Part shown: positions 1 through 7,368 of the stretch, piece by piece | Layout: the number at the start of each line of letters is the position of its first letter | Position numbering within the stretch: the first letter of the stretch is position 1 | NCBI GenBank assembly: GCA_022711405.1 | Contig: JAKLFC010000003.1 | Span: 62,001 to 126,000, forward strand | DNA from: Bacteroidota bacterium | Lineage (GTDB): Bacteria > Bacteroidota > Bacteroidia > Bacteroidales > JAGONC01 | Length of the DNA stretch: 64,000 nt | Direction of reading: 5' to 3' | Notes under the pieces: model-generated | What the model was told of the DNA's origin: nothing | Databases searched by the model: none | Seen by the model: the letters and a program-made list of their open reading frames with translations, nothing else | Position numbers and translations under genes: made by a program

Positions 1-376
1 CATCGGATATGTCTCTCCCCGGGTGGATGCACTCAAACTCGCCCTGATGCAATATATCATCACGTCAATACTCAGTCTGGCGATCGCTGTACTTTTTGAA
101 AAGATCGTAGGGCAGGCCATCGTGGATGCAATGGTTCCACTGCTTTATGGCGGGATATTCTCCGTGGGTATTGCCTATACCCTGCAGATCGTGGGGCAGA
201 AAAAGGCGCCGCCGGCCCATGCAGCCATCATCCTGAGCTCGGAAGCCGTATTTGCTGCCTTTGGCGGCTGGCTGATCCTTCATGAGGTGTTATCGTCGCG
301 TGCGCTGCTTGGCTGCGCGCTGATGCTGGCAGGCATGGTACTGGCACAGGTGAGGATGAAAGATGTTGCGAAGTAG
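1..376 (+). CDS. DMT-superfamily (EamA) permease, C-terminal part
   Basis: This is the last ~124 codons of an inner-membrane drug/metabolite transporter. The frame is open to the first base of the window, so the true start lies outside; the GTG at 23 is probably an internal Val. Hydrophobic helices alternate with short loops. The run QKKAPPAHAAI followed by SSEAVFAAFGGWLILHE is the usual second EamA repeat, with its conserved Glu before the last two helices. The protein ends in a short basic tail (RMKDVAK). Substrate cannot be told from the sequence; members export amino acids, sugars or metabolites. A tandem word repeat starts at its stop codon. The family call is firm, function is not. Confidence 0.85.
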   Translation, partial: IGYVSPRVDALKLALMQYIITSILSLAIAVLFEKIVGQAIVDAMVPLLYGGIFSVGIAYTLQIVGQKKAPPAHAAIILSSEAVFAAFGGWLILHEVLSSRALLGCALMLAGMVLAQVRMKDVAK

Positions 377-467
377 CGATGTAACGACGTAACGATATTC
401 GAAGTAATTTTACACCGTTACATCGCTACATCGCTACATCGCTACATCGTTACATCGCTACATCGCT
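375..467. repeat. 8-bp tandem word repeat with inverted partner
   Basis: Six head-to-tail copies of ACATCGCT (one reads ACATCGTT) occupy 420-467. A 12-bp inverted match (AGCGATGTAACG at 375-386, complement at 416-427) could fold the transcript at the end of the permease gene. The repeat ends three bases before the ATG of the next gene, leaving no room for a conventional ribosome-binding site. The permease stop codon (374-376) overlaps its left edge. Confidence 0.8.
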
Positions 468-469
468 CC

Positions 470-1510
470 ATGAATATAATACCAATCCCTCCTTTTACGC
501 CGCCTCATTCCTGGCCGGTGATCACCACCATTGACATGCATACAGGCGGAGAGCCGCTGCGGGTCATTACTACGGGATTGCCGGATATCAAGGGAAAAAC
601 GATCCTTGAGAAGCGCCGGTATTTCCGTGATCATTACGATCACCTCCGCACCGGGCTTATGTGGGAGCCCCGCGGTCATGCTGACATGTACGGTGCGATC
701 CTGACGGAGCCCACCACCGAAGATGCTGATTTCGGTGTCTTTTTCATCCACAATGAGGGCTACAGCACCATGTGCGGGCATGCCATCATTGCCCTGACAA
801 AACTGGTGCTCGACACAGGCATGATCGGGAAAGAAGGAACTGAGCCGGAGCTCATCATCAATGCTCCGCCGGGCAGGATCTTCTCGAAAGGATACAGGGA
901 AGATGGGATCGTGAAAAAGACCTCGTTCCGGAATGTTCCGTCTTTTCTTTTGCTGAGGGATGAGAGGGTAGATGTGAACGGGATAGGAAAAGTACGGTTT
1001 GACGTGGCATTTGGCGGTGCGTTCTATGCATTTGTCAGGGCCGCTGATCTTGGTGTGGAGCTGGTTCCCGGTGAGTTCAACCGGCTGATCGATTATGGCC
1101 GGCGCATCAAACTGGCTGTCATGGATAAGTTCCCGATCACCCATCCCTTTGAGGAGGATCTAAGCTTCCTCTACGGAACAATCATCACCGGTCCGCCAGA
1201 AGATCCAGGTCATTACAGCCGGAATGTATGTATCTTTGCCGACGGGGAGGTGGACCGCTCGGCGACGGGATCCGGAGTGAGTGCGAGGGCAGCGCTGCAT
1301 TTCGAAAAAGATGGATTGATGCCGGGCGAGGTGATTACGATCGAGAGCATCCTGGGAACGACCATGGATGTTTGCATCAAAGAAGTGACCACTTTCGGGC
1401 CTCATCGTGCCGTGATACCGGAGGTAAGCGGAACGGCCTGGATCACCGGAAGTCATACATTCTGTTTTGATCCGGAGGATCCGCTTGGGAAAGGATTTAT
1501 ATTTAGGTAA
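470..1510 (+). CDS. trans-3-hydroxy-L-proline dehydratase (proline racemase family)
   Basis: A cytoplasmic proline-racemase-fold enzyme of 346 residues, the usual family length. The N-terminal substrate loop MHTGGEPLR (23-31) and the first catalytic motif MCGHA (Cys102) are present. The second motif reads DRSATGSG, with Thr266 where racemases and epimerases have Cys. In the characterised family a Cys/Thr pair marks trans-3-hydroxy-L-proline dehydratase, which makes delta1-pyrroline-2-carboxylate, while Cys/Cys marks racemase or 4-hydroxyproline epimerase. The dehydratase call is therefore an inference from the active site. The product would be reduced to proline by a reductase not seen here. 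The ATG follows directly on a tandem repeat. Collagen-type hydroxyproline use would fit the peptidase-rich surroundings. Confidence 0.82.
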   Translation: MNIIPIPPFTPPHSWPVITTIDMHTGGEPLRVITTGLPDIKGKTILEKRRYFRDHYDHLRTGLMWEPRGHADMYGAILTEPTTEDADFGVFFIHNEGYSTMCGHAIIALTKLVLDTGMIGKEGTEPELIINAPPGRIFSKGYREDGIVKKTSFRNVPSFLLLRDERVDVNGIGKVRFDVAFGGAFYAFVRAADLGVELVPGEFNRLIDYGRRIKLAVMDKFPITHPFEEDLSFLYGTIITGPPEDPGHYSRNVCIFADGEVDRSATGSGVSARAALHFEKDGLMPGEVITIESILGTTMDVCIKEVTTFGPHRAVIPEVSGTAWITGSHTFCFDPEDPLGKGFIFR

Positions 1511-1533
1511 AGATGGACGAACAGAGGAACAAG

Positions 1534-1572
1534 GATTTTTGGTTTCTGAATTCATTTCAGAAATCAAAAATC
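1534..1572. terminator. 17-bp stem hairpin after the dehydratase gene
   Basis: Arms 1534-1550 and 1556-1572 pair over 17 bp with one G.T-type mismatch and a 5-base loop (TTCAT). The arms are rich in A and T at the base, so the hairpin ends in an A/T run as intrinsic terminators do. It lies 23 bases after the stop and could end transcription in either direction. It may equally be one of the palindromic word repeats common in this window. Confidence 0.6.
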
Positions 1573-1610
1573 AATACGCCTTTGTTGAATATTCAATAAA
1601 TCATTGATTT

Positions 1611-2954
1611 ATGAAGAAAATAATGTTGCTTTCGATGGTATATTTACTGTGCATGGGAGTCTATGCCCAGGAAGCTGATCCCCAGATCGCCCTTCTCGAA
1701 TCATTTTTGAAGGGACGGCCTGATGTGACGTTTGACACCATCGCCCATCATCCGCACTTCGGCAAAGCCTATGTCCTGAGGTTCACCCAGCCCGTGGATC
1801 ATAACAATCCCGGCGGGGCGACATTTTCGCAGCGTGTGTTCCTGTTCCACAGGGACTTTTCGCGGCCTGTGGTTTTGGTGACGGAAGGATACGGAGCCGG
1901 GTATTCCATGTATCCCCGATCCATCAATGAACTGACCGAGTACCTGGATGCCAACCAGATCGTGGTCGAGCACCGGTATTTTGGTGAATCAGTTCCCGAT
2001 CAACTCGATTGGCAATATCTTGACATCGCACAAGCGGCTGCCGATCACCACCGTGTGGTGGAGCTGTTCAAAGGGCTGTACCATGCCCGCTGGCTGAATA
2101 CCGGCATCAGCAAGGGTGGCCAGACGACCCTATATCACCGCTATTTTTATCCTGATGATGTGGATGCCTCCGTGGGTTATGTCTGTCCGTTGAACTTCTC
2201 TATCCAGGATGCGCGCATTTATGACTTCATGCAAAAGGTGGGAAGCGATGTTTGCCGTGACAGGATCCATCAATACCAGGTGGAGATGCTCAAGAACAAA
2301 GACATCTACTATCCGGTCTATGAACAAATGGCCGCCGATAAAAAATATACCTACCGGAAAGTGGGCATTGAGAAGTCGTATGAAATGACCATTATGGAGT
2401 ATGCTTTTGCGTTCTGGCAGTGGGGCCGCTGGTCGTGCGACTCCATTCCCGTGCCGGCCAGATCCCCGGCGGAGATGGTCAAACACCTGGACATAGTCGC
2501 AGGCATCGACTGGCTCTCAGATAACGGCATCAATCAATACCTTCCGTTCTATTATCAGGCTATGACCGAGATAGGATTCTATGGCTACGATGTGGATCCG
2601 TTCAGGGATTTTGTCTCTGCCAGCGAAGACATCACTTTTACATTTACCTGCCCTGATGGAGCGGAATGTGTTTACGATCCCCTTCCCATGGAACGGGTTG
2701 ACCATTTTGTCCGTCATGATGCCTACCGGATGATGTTTATCTATGGTCAGTATGATCCCTGGTCGGCGCCGGCCGTTCAGCCCTCGGGAAAAAACGAGGT
2801 CGTAGTCATCTACAAACCCCAGGGAGCGCATTCATCCAGGATCGGGAACCTGCCGGAGGATCTGCAGGAAAAAGCTTTTTCGCTTTTGGAGAAGTGGATG
2901 GACGTGGAGATTGAGAGGAGAGAGGGGAGAGGAGAGAGGGGAGAGGAGAAATAA
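1611..2954 (+). CDS. secreted S37-family serine peptidase (PS-10 type)
   Basis: An exported alpha/beta-hydrolase peptidase of 447 residues. Residues 1-19 form a signal peptide ending VYA before Gln20. The mature part has the S37 hallmarks: FTQPVDHNNP, then EHRYFGES, and the nucleophile motif GISKGGQT with Ser167. The late GQYDPWSAP and GAHSSR segments are the likely sites of the acid and His of the triad. The family cleaves short N-terminal peptides (tripeptidyl aminopeptidase type), so a role in extracellular or periplasmic peptide digestion is inferred. The last 13 or so residues are a Glu/Arg/Gly tail encoded by a 14-bp purine tandem repeat and do not look like part of the fold. typA follows after 7 bases. 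Confidence 0.82.
   Translation: MKKIMLLSMVYLLCMGVYAQEADPQIALLESFLKGRPDVTFDTIAHHPHFGKAYVLRFTQPVDHNNPGGATFSQRVFLFHRDFSRPVVLVTEGYGAGYSMYPRSINELTEYLDANQIVVEHRYFGESVPDQLDWQYLDIAQAAADHHRVVELFKGLYHARWLNTGISKGGQTTLYHRYFYPDDVDASVGYVCPLNFSIQDARIYDFMQKVGSDVCRDRIHQYQVEMLKNKDIYYPVYEQMAADKKYTYRKVGIEKSYEMTIMEYAFAFWQWGRWSCDSIPVPARSPAEMVKHLDIVAGIDWLSDNGINQYLPFYYQAMTEIGFYGYDVDPFRDFVSASEDITFTFTCPDGAECVYDPLPMERVDHFVRHDAYRMMFIYGQYDPWSAPAVQPSGKNEVVVIYKPQGAHSSRIGNLPEDLQEKAFSLLEKWMDVEIERREGRGERGEEK
2914..2949. repeat. 14-bp homopurine tandem repeat
   Basis: The unit AGAGGAGAGAGGGG occurs at 2914-2927 and 2928-2941 with a partial third copy to 2949, inside a pure purine run of about 39 bases. It encodes the C-terminal tail of the S37 peptidase and ends just upstream of the typA start. 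Such tracts are prone to slippage and can form triplex structures. Confidence 0.85.
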
Positions 2955-2961
2955 AAGGAGT

Positions 2962-4770
2962 ATGCTCAACATTAGAAATATTGCGATCATTGCGCATGTG
3001 GATCATGGGAAAACCACGCTGGTGGACAGGATCCTTTACCAGGTGAAGCTTTTCAGGGATAACCAGGAAGTCAGGGAACTGATCCTTGATTCCAATGAAC
3101 TGGAACGGGAACGGGGCATCACGATCCTGGCAAAAAATGTTTCCGTGCGGTATAAGGGAGTCAAGATCAATATTATAGACACGCCGGGGCATTCTGATTT
3201 CGGTGGCGAAGTGGAGAGGGTACTCAATATGGCCGACGGAGTGCTCCTGGTGGTGGATGCGTTCGAGGGACCCATGCCGCAGACCCGTTTCGTGTTGCAA
3301 AAAGCCTTGCAGCTGGGACTGAAGCCGGTGGTGGTCATCAATAAAGTGGATAAACCAAACTGTTCACCCGATGAGGTGCACGAGGCCATTTTCGAGCTGA
3401 TGTACCATCTGGATGCCACGGAAGACCAGCTGAACTTCCCAACGGTCTACGGATCTTCCAAGCAGGGTTGGATGGCCCCTGACTGGCGGCAACCCACACA
3501 GGATGTAAGCTATTTGCTGGATATCATTCTTGAACACATTCCGGCTCCGGCATCCCTGCCAGGGACACTGCAGATGCAGATCAGCTCCCTGGATTATTCC
3601 TCTTACCAGGGACGTATTGCAGTTGGCCGTATTTCCCGCGGGACGATCAAGGCAGGTATGCCTGTCTCCCTCGTCAAAAATGATGGAAGCATTTACAGGT
3701 CTGTGATCAAGGAACTCTATCTCTTTGAAGGGCTGGGAAAAGAAAAGATCAAACATGAAATCAGTGCTGGTGAGATCTGTGCCGTGTTTGGGCTCGACGG
3801 CTTTGATATCGGAGATACCATCGCTGATCAGGAGAATCCGGAAGCACTGGTCAGGATCAGCGTGGATGAACCCACCATGAGCATGCTGTTCACCATCAAT
3901 ACATCTCCTTTTTTCGGGCAGGAAGGCATCTATGTGACCTCCCGTCATTTGCGTGAACGCCTCTTCAGAGAAACGGAAAAGAATCTGGCTTTACGGGTCG
4001 AAGAAACGGATTCACCTGAAAAGCTGACGGTATTCGGGCGGGGTATCCTTCATCTGTCGATACTGGTGGAAACCATGCGGCGGGAAGGATATGAATTTCA
4101 GCTGGGACAGCCACACGTGGTCATCCGGGAGATCAAAGGGCAGAAGCACGAACCTGTTGAAACCCTGACGGTTCTGGTGCCCGAACCCTTTTCGGGCAAA
4201 GTGATTGACATCGTCACCCGGAGAAAAGGAGAAATCGATCATATCGACATGAGGAAGGACCGCGTGGTGCTCGAATTTTCCATCCCTGCACGGGGTCTGA
4301 TCGGACTGACCAATCCCATCCTTACAGCCACCGAAGGTGAAGCGGTGATCGCTCACCGCTTTAAGGCCTTTGAGCCCTGGAAAGGAGACCTGCTGACCCG
4401 ACGGAACGGATCACTGATCGCCCTGGAAACCGGCACAGCGGTGGCTTATGCTATCGATAAACTACAGGACAGGGGCAGGTTTTTCATCGAACCCAACGAT
4501 GAAGTATATGCTGGACAGGTCATCGGTGAAAATACGCGCTACGAGGATATTGTTGTCAATGTCATCAAAACCAAGAAATTATCCAATATGCGTGCGTCAG
4601 GCGCCGATGATAAAGCCATGATTATTCCGGCCACAAAGTTTACCCTGGAAGAAGCGATGGAGTATATCAACGAGGATGAATATGTGGAGGTAACACCTAA
4701 ATCCATACGCCTTCGCAAGATCATCCTTGACGAGACCGAACGGAAACGCAGCAAAAAGATCATGCCCTGA
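2962..4770 (+). CDS. typA: ribosome-associated GTPase TypA/BipA
   Basis: A translational GTPase of 602 residues, the normal family length. The G domain has G1 AHVDHGKT (11-18), G2 RGITI, G3 DTPGHSDF (from Asp73) and G4 NKVDK (from Asn127). EF-Tu-like domain II, EF-G-like domains and the BipA-specific C-terminal domain follow (ARGLIGLTNPILTATEGEA, then RRNGSLIALETG). I chose the ATG at 2962, not an in-frame ATG at 2911, because the earlier 17 codons are only the purine repeat (Arg/Glu/Gly). It binds 70S ribosomes and aids assembly and stress growth in bacteria generally. An AAAAGGAG stretch sits immediately before the start, closer than is normal for a Shine-Dalgarno site. It follows the peptidase gene by 7 bases and may be co-transcribed. 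Confidence 0.96.
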   Translation: MLNIRNIAIIAHVDHGKTTLVDRILYQVKLFRDNQEVRELILDSNELERERGITILAKNVSVRYKGVKINIIDTPGHSDFGGEVERVLNMADGVLLVVDAFEGPMPQTRFVLQKALQLGLKPVVVINKVDKPNCSPDEVHEAIFELMYHLDATEDQLNFPTVYGSSKQGWMAPDWRQPTQDVSYLLDIILEHIPAPASLPGTLQMQISSLDYSSYQGRIAVGRISRGTIKAGMPVSLVKNDGSIYRSVIKELYLFEGLGKEKIKHEISAGEICAVFGLDGFDIGDTIADQENPEALVRISVDEPTMSMLFTINTSPFFGQEGIYVTSRHLRERLFRETEKNLALRVEETDSPEKLTVFGRGILHLSILVETMRREGYEFQLGQPHVVIREIKGQKHEPVETLTVLVPEPFSGKVIDIVTRRKGEIDHIDMRKDRVVLEFSIPARGLIGLTNPILTATEGEAVIAHRFKAFEPWKGDLLTRRNGSLIALETGTAVAYAIDKLQDRGRFFIEPNDEVYAGQVIGENTRYEDIVVNVIKTKKLSNMRASGADDKAMIIPATKFTLEEAMEYINEDEYVEVTPKSIRLRKIILDETERKRSKKIMP

Positions 4771-4787
4771 GGCCGACCAGGCCCCTG

Positions 4788-6278
4788 TCATTCAAACTGT
4801 AAGGAACCACACGGATTTTTCTTATTCAGACGCAGGCATAACTCCCTGGAAAAGTTGATCTTAATGACAGCATAGAAGTTTATGCCTGTAAAATCCGTGA
4901 AATGAAAAAATCCCCCGATATGATCTGTCCCCAGGGTAAAACTTCTGAACCGGGCGGATAATCCTACCCTGGGCCTGGTGAAATAATACAGGGATACCGG
5001 GAGCGTGATCTCAAGGTCAGTGGTTTCGTACCTTCCCGTGAGAACCACCTGCGGAGGACGGTATACCTGAGCAATGCTGTACATGACAGGAATGATGATC
5101 ATGGAATTGACGTACCATTTCTTTTTGAAATGAAAATCCAGCTGTGCACTGAGCGCAGTGGGAAGATAGACTGTGATGCGGTCATCTACCAGGGAACGGG
5201 TCGAGTCACCATCATAGAACCTTCCGCTGAGCTGGCGCATGAACGAATTGAGGTTGTTGAAGTCGACATCGTTGATATATTCCCAGTAATGATGGACATC
5301 ATCAAAGAGATGCTTCTGGGCATTTTCCCTGAAGGTGATCCAGCCCAGGTCAATAAGGGATATGCCCAAACGGTACCTGTAATCTTCGTACAATTGCTCG
5401 CACCTGTATTTGTATTTTGATTCGGAGGGATCTTTGAGTAATTTCAGGTAAGTGACACCCAGACTCACAGAATAGCCTCCGCCCCGGAATAATCCGCCCG
5501 GGCTTGAGAAGTCGTTGTTATCATAATTGATGGGCAGGGAGAAGCCGACATGGCCATCGAAATTATGAATATTGGCAGTCAGGTTGACATCGACGGTGTC
5601 ACTCTCATCCCTGACCAGGTAGGCGATGTTGTGTCCGTAGATATAAGCTCCGGAATATCCCATGGTCCGGCTGACCGTGATGCCTGCTGTCCACCGGTCC
5701 GTCGAATGCCGGTTCAGCACCAGGGCATAGCCTGCACCCAGCTCCGCCCAGGTAAGCTGCACTGAGCTGAAGTTCTTACCGTTGTACTCGATATCATGCT
5801 GGGGCTCATACCAGAGATCCTCGTAAATAAAATTGGCCAGGTGATAGGGAAGCCTCCATACCGAGGTCATTGACCTGACCGAGGTAAAAAAGGAAATGGC
5901 ATGGTAGTCCTGGGCGAGCATGACCGAGGGTCCGTTGATCCTGAACGACTGATCGATCTGCTTCCTTTTGTGATCCCAGTCAGGTCTGCGCGCGAACAGC
6001 ATCTTATCCTCCCCATAGGTGGGAAGGTCAGAGCCCGGGCTGAGGTAGTTAAGGAACCGGTAATCTTCTTTGGGTATGAGCAGATAATTGTTCTGGAAAA
6101 AAAGATCAGTGGAAAGGATGTGGACGTCATGGAAAAGACGGGAGCTCACCATGGAGCTTGGGTTGATCTGGGAGCCCAGTACACCTGCATAGTTGCTGTT
6201 GACAACTCCCAGCATTTCCTGAGCGGAAGCTGCTGTCACCAGGCTGATCATTCCGATCAGGATTGACAGGGATCTCAA
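4788..6278 (-). CDS. DUF5723-family outer-membrane beta-barrel protein
   Basis: A 496-residue exported protein of unknown role. The N-terminus is a signal peptide (MRSLSILIGMISLVTAASAQ). The first mature segment EMLGVVNSNYAGVLGSQINP resembles the start of DUF5723 and OmpP1/PorV-like barrels, where NPS marks the first strand region. The rest alternates aromatic and polar residues in strands joined by long loops (WAELGAGYALVLNRH, GGGYSVSLGVTYLKLL, RVGLSARFRSFTLG), as expected for a barrel, and carries several Asp/Tyr-rich loops. It is convergent with typA (17-base gap, no clear terminator) and divergent from cutC. The family is nearly confined to Bacteroidota and its cargo is unknown. Confidence 0.75.
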   Translation of the reverse strand: MRSLSILIGMISLVTAASAQEMLGVVNSNYAGVLGSQINPSSMVSSRLFHDVHILSTDLFFQNNYLLIPKEDYRFLNYLSPGSDLPTYGEDKMLFARRPDWDHKRKQIDQSFRINGPSVMLAQDYHAISFFTSVRSMTSVWRLPYHLANFIYEDLWYEPQHDIEYNGKNFSSVQLTWAELGAGYALVLNRHSTDRWTAGITVSRTMGYSGAYIYGHNIAYLVRDESDTVDVNLTANIHNFDGHVGFSLPINYDNNDFSSPGGLFRGGGYSVSLGVTYLKLLKDPSESKYKYRCEQLYEDYRYRLGISLIDLGWITFRENAQKHLFDDVHHYWEYINDVDFNNLNSFMRQLSGRFYDGDSTRSLVDDRITVYLPTALSAQLDFHFKKKWYVNSMIIIPVMYSIAQVYRPPQVVLTGRYETTDLEITLPVSLYYFTRPRVGLSARFRSFTLGTDHIGGFFHFTDFTGINFYAVIKINFSRELCLRLNKKNPCGSLQFE

Positions 6279-6439
6279 ATCGATGCAGGTATTTAGTAAA
6301 AACCTGAGTGGCCATCAGGTTAAGTTCAACTACCTATTAACGCCGGAAAAGCCGGGATATTGACCTAAATATCGAATTCATCTGCCACAGGTCTTGATTT
6401 CTGTGTATTTTTATAAATAATTCCTGTTTTAAATGTCCC

Positions 6440-7198
6440 ATGATACTTGAGATAACCGTAAATTCTGTGACCTCGGCACTTCTGGCCCAGGAAGGGGGAG
6501 CCGACCGGATTGAACTGTGCGATAATTTCCATGAGGGAGGCACCACACCAGGGGCGGGAAGCATCGCAAAGGCAAGGGAGAACCTTCATATTGACCTTTT
6601 TGTGATGATACGTCCGCGGGGAGGCGACTTCCATTATTCAACCCTGGAACTGGAAATAATGAAGAAAGACATCCAGTCGGCCAGGAACCTTGGAGCTGAC
6701 GGGGTAGTATTTGGTCTTCTGAACCCCGACGGGACTGTCGACCGGATCCACACGGCCGAACTGGTCGCTTTCAGCCGGCCCTTACAGGTTACGTTTCACC
6801 GTGCATTCGATCTGACTCCCGATCCCTTTACGGCCCTTGAGGAGATCATTGAAACGGGTGCCGACCGCATCCTTACTTCAGGCCAGGCACCGTCCGCACC
6901 GGAAGGAGCGGGGATCATTGCCTCCCTGGTGAAGCAGGCCGGGGACAGGATCATCCTCATGCCGGGAGCGGGTATCAATGAAAGCAATATCCTTGAGTTG
7001 TACCGGCTGACCCGGGCCGGGGAGTTTCATGCTTCACTGCGCACCCAACGACAAAGCGCAATGTCGTTCCAGCGTGAAGGTATATTCATGGGAAACAGTA
7101 CATCCTCTGCCTATACGCATGATGTAGCCTCCCCGGGACGTATACGCATTATGAAGAAGATCCTCGCCTCCGGATCCCACACCTCTGATGTGCCATGA
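6440..7198 (+). CDS. cutC: CutC-family protein (copper homeostasis)
   Basis: A cytoplasmic TIM-barrel protein of 252 residues, normal for CutC. Hallmarks are the start EITVNSVTSALLAQEGGADR, then IELCDNFHEGGTTPG, the MIRPRGGDF motif, VFGLLNPDGTVD, TFHRAFD and the late ILTSGQAPSAPEG with PGAGI. CutC was linked to copper tolerance in E. coli, but a direct metal role is disputed, so the biochemical activity is uncertain. It starts at the first ATG after a 161-base region shared with the divergent DUF5723 gene. A weak inverted repeat (7219-7225 with 7251-7257) lies after its stop. Confidence 0.93.
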   Translation: MILEITVNSVTSALLAQEGGADRIELCDNFHEGGTTPGAGSIAKARENLHIDLFVMIRPRGGDFHYSTLELEIMKKDIQSARNLGADGVVFGLLNPDGTVDRIHTAELVAFSRPLQVTFHRAFDLTPDPFTALEEIIETGADRILTSGQAPSAPEGAGIIASLVKQAGDRIILMPGAGINESNILELYRLTRAGEFHASLRTQRQSAMSFQREGIFMGNSTSSAYTHDVASPGRIRIMKKILASGSHTSDVP

Positions 7199-7324
7199 CC
7201 GGTTTAAAAATGTTCGGGAAAAGGGTTGGCACCAAATTGGCAGAGACCCTCCCTTTTAACTTATGACGGAGATAGATTTTACCGGTGATTTGTAAAAATT
7301 AAGCAGAAGATAAAAAAGATAGTG

Positions 7325-7332
7325 TAATTTTG
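7325..7332 (+). promoter_or_regulatory. putative -7 box for the RND exporter gene
   Basis: TAATTTTG matches the Bacteroidota -7 consensus TAnnTTTG and lies 37 bases before the ATG at 7369. I find no TTTG at the expected 19-21 base spacing upstream, so support is the -7 box only. Confidence 0.4.
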
Positions 7333-7368
7333 CCAACCTTTTGATGTGTTTTTGAATGCTATAACCTG

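Noticed and set aside
420..467. CRISPR-like tandem repeat
   Set aside because: Units are 8 bases with no spacers; this is a simple tandem repeat.
458..1144. 228-residue minus-strand frame over the dehydratase gene
   Set aside because: It is the reverse of a gene with clear catalytic motifs.
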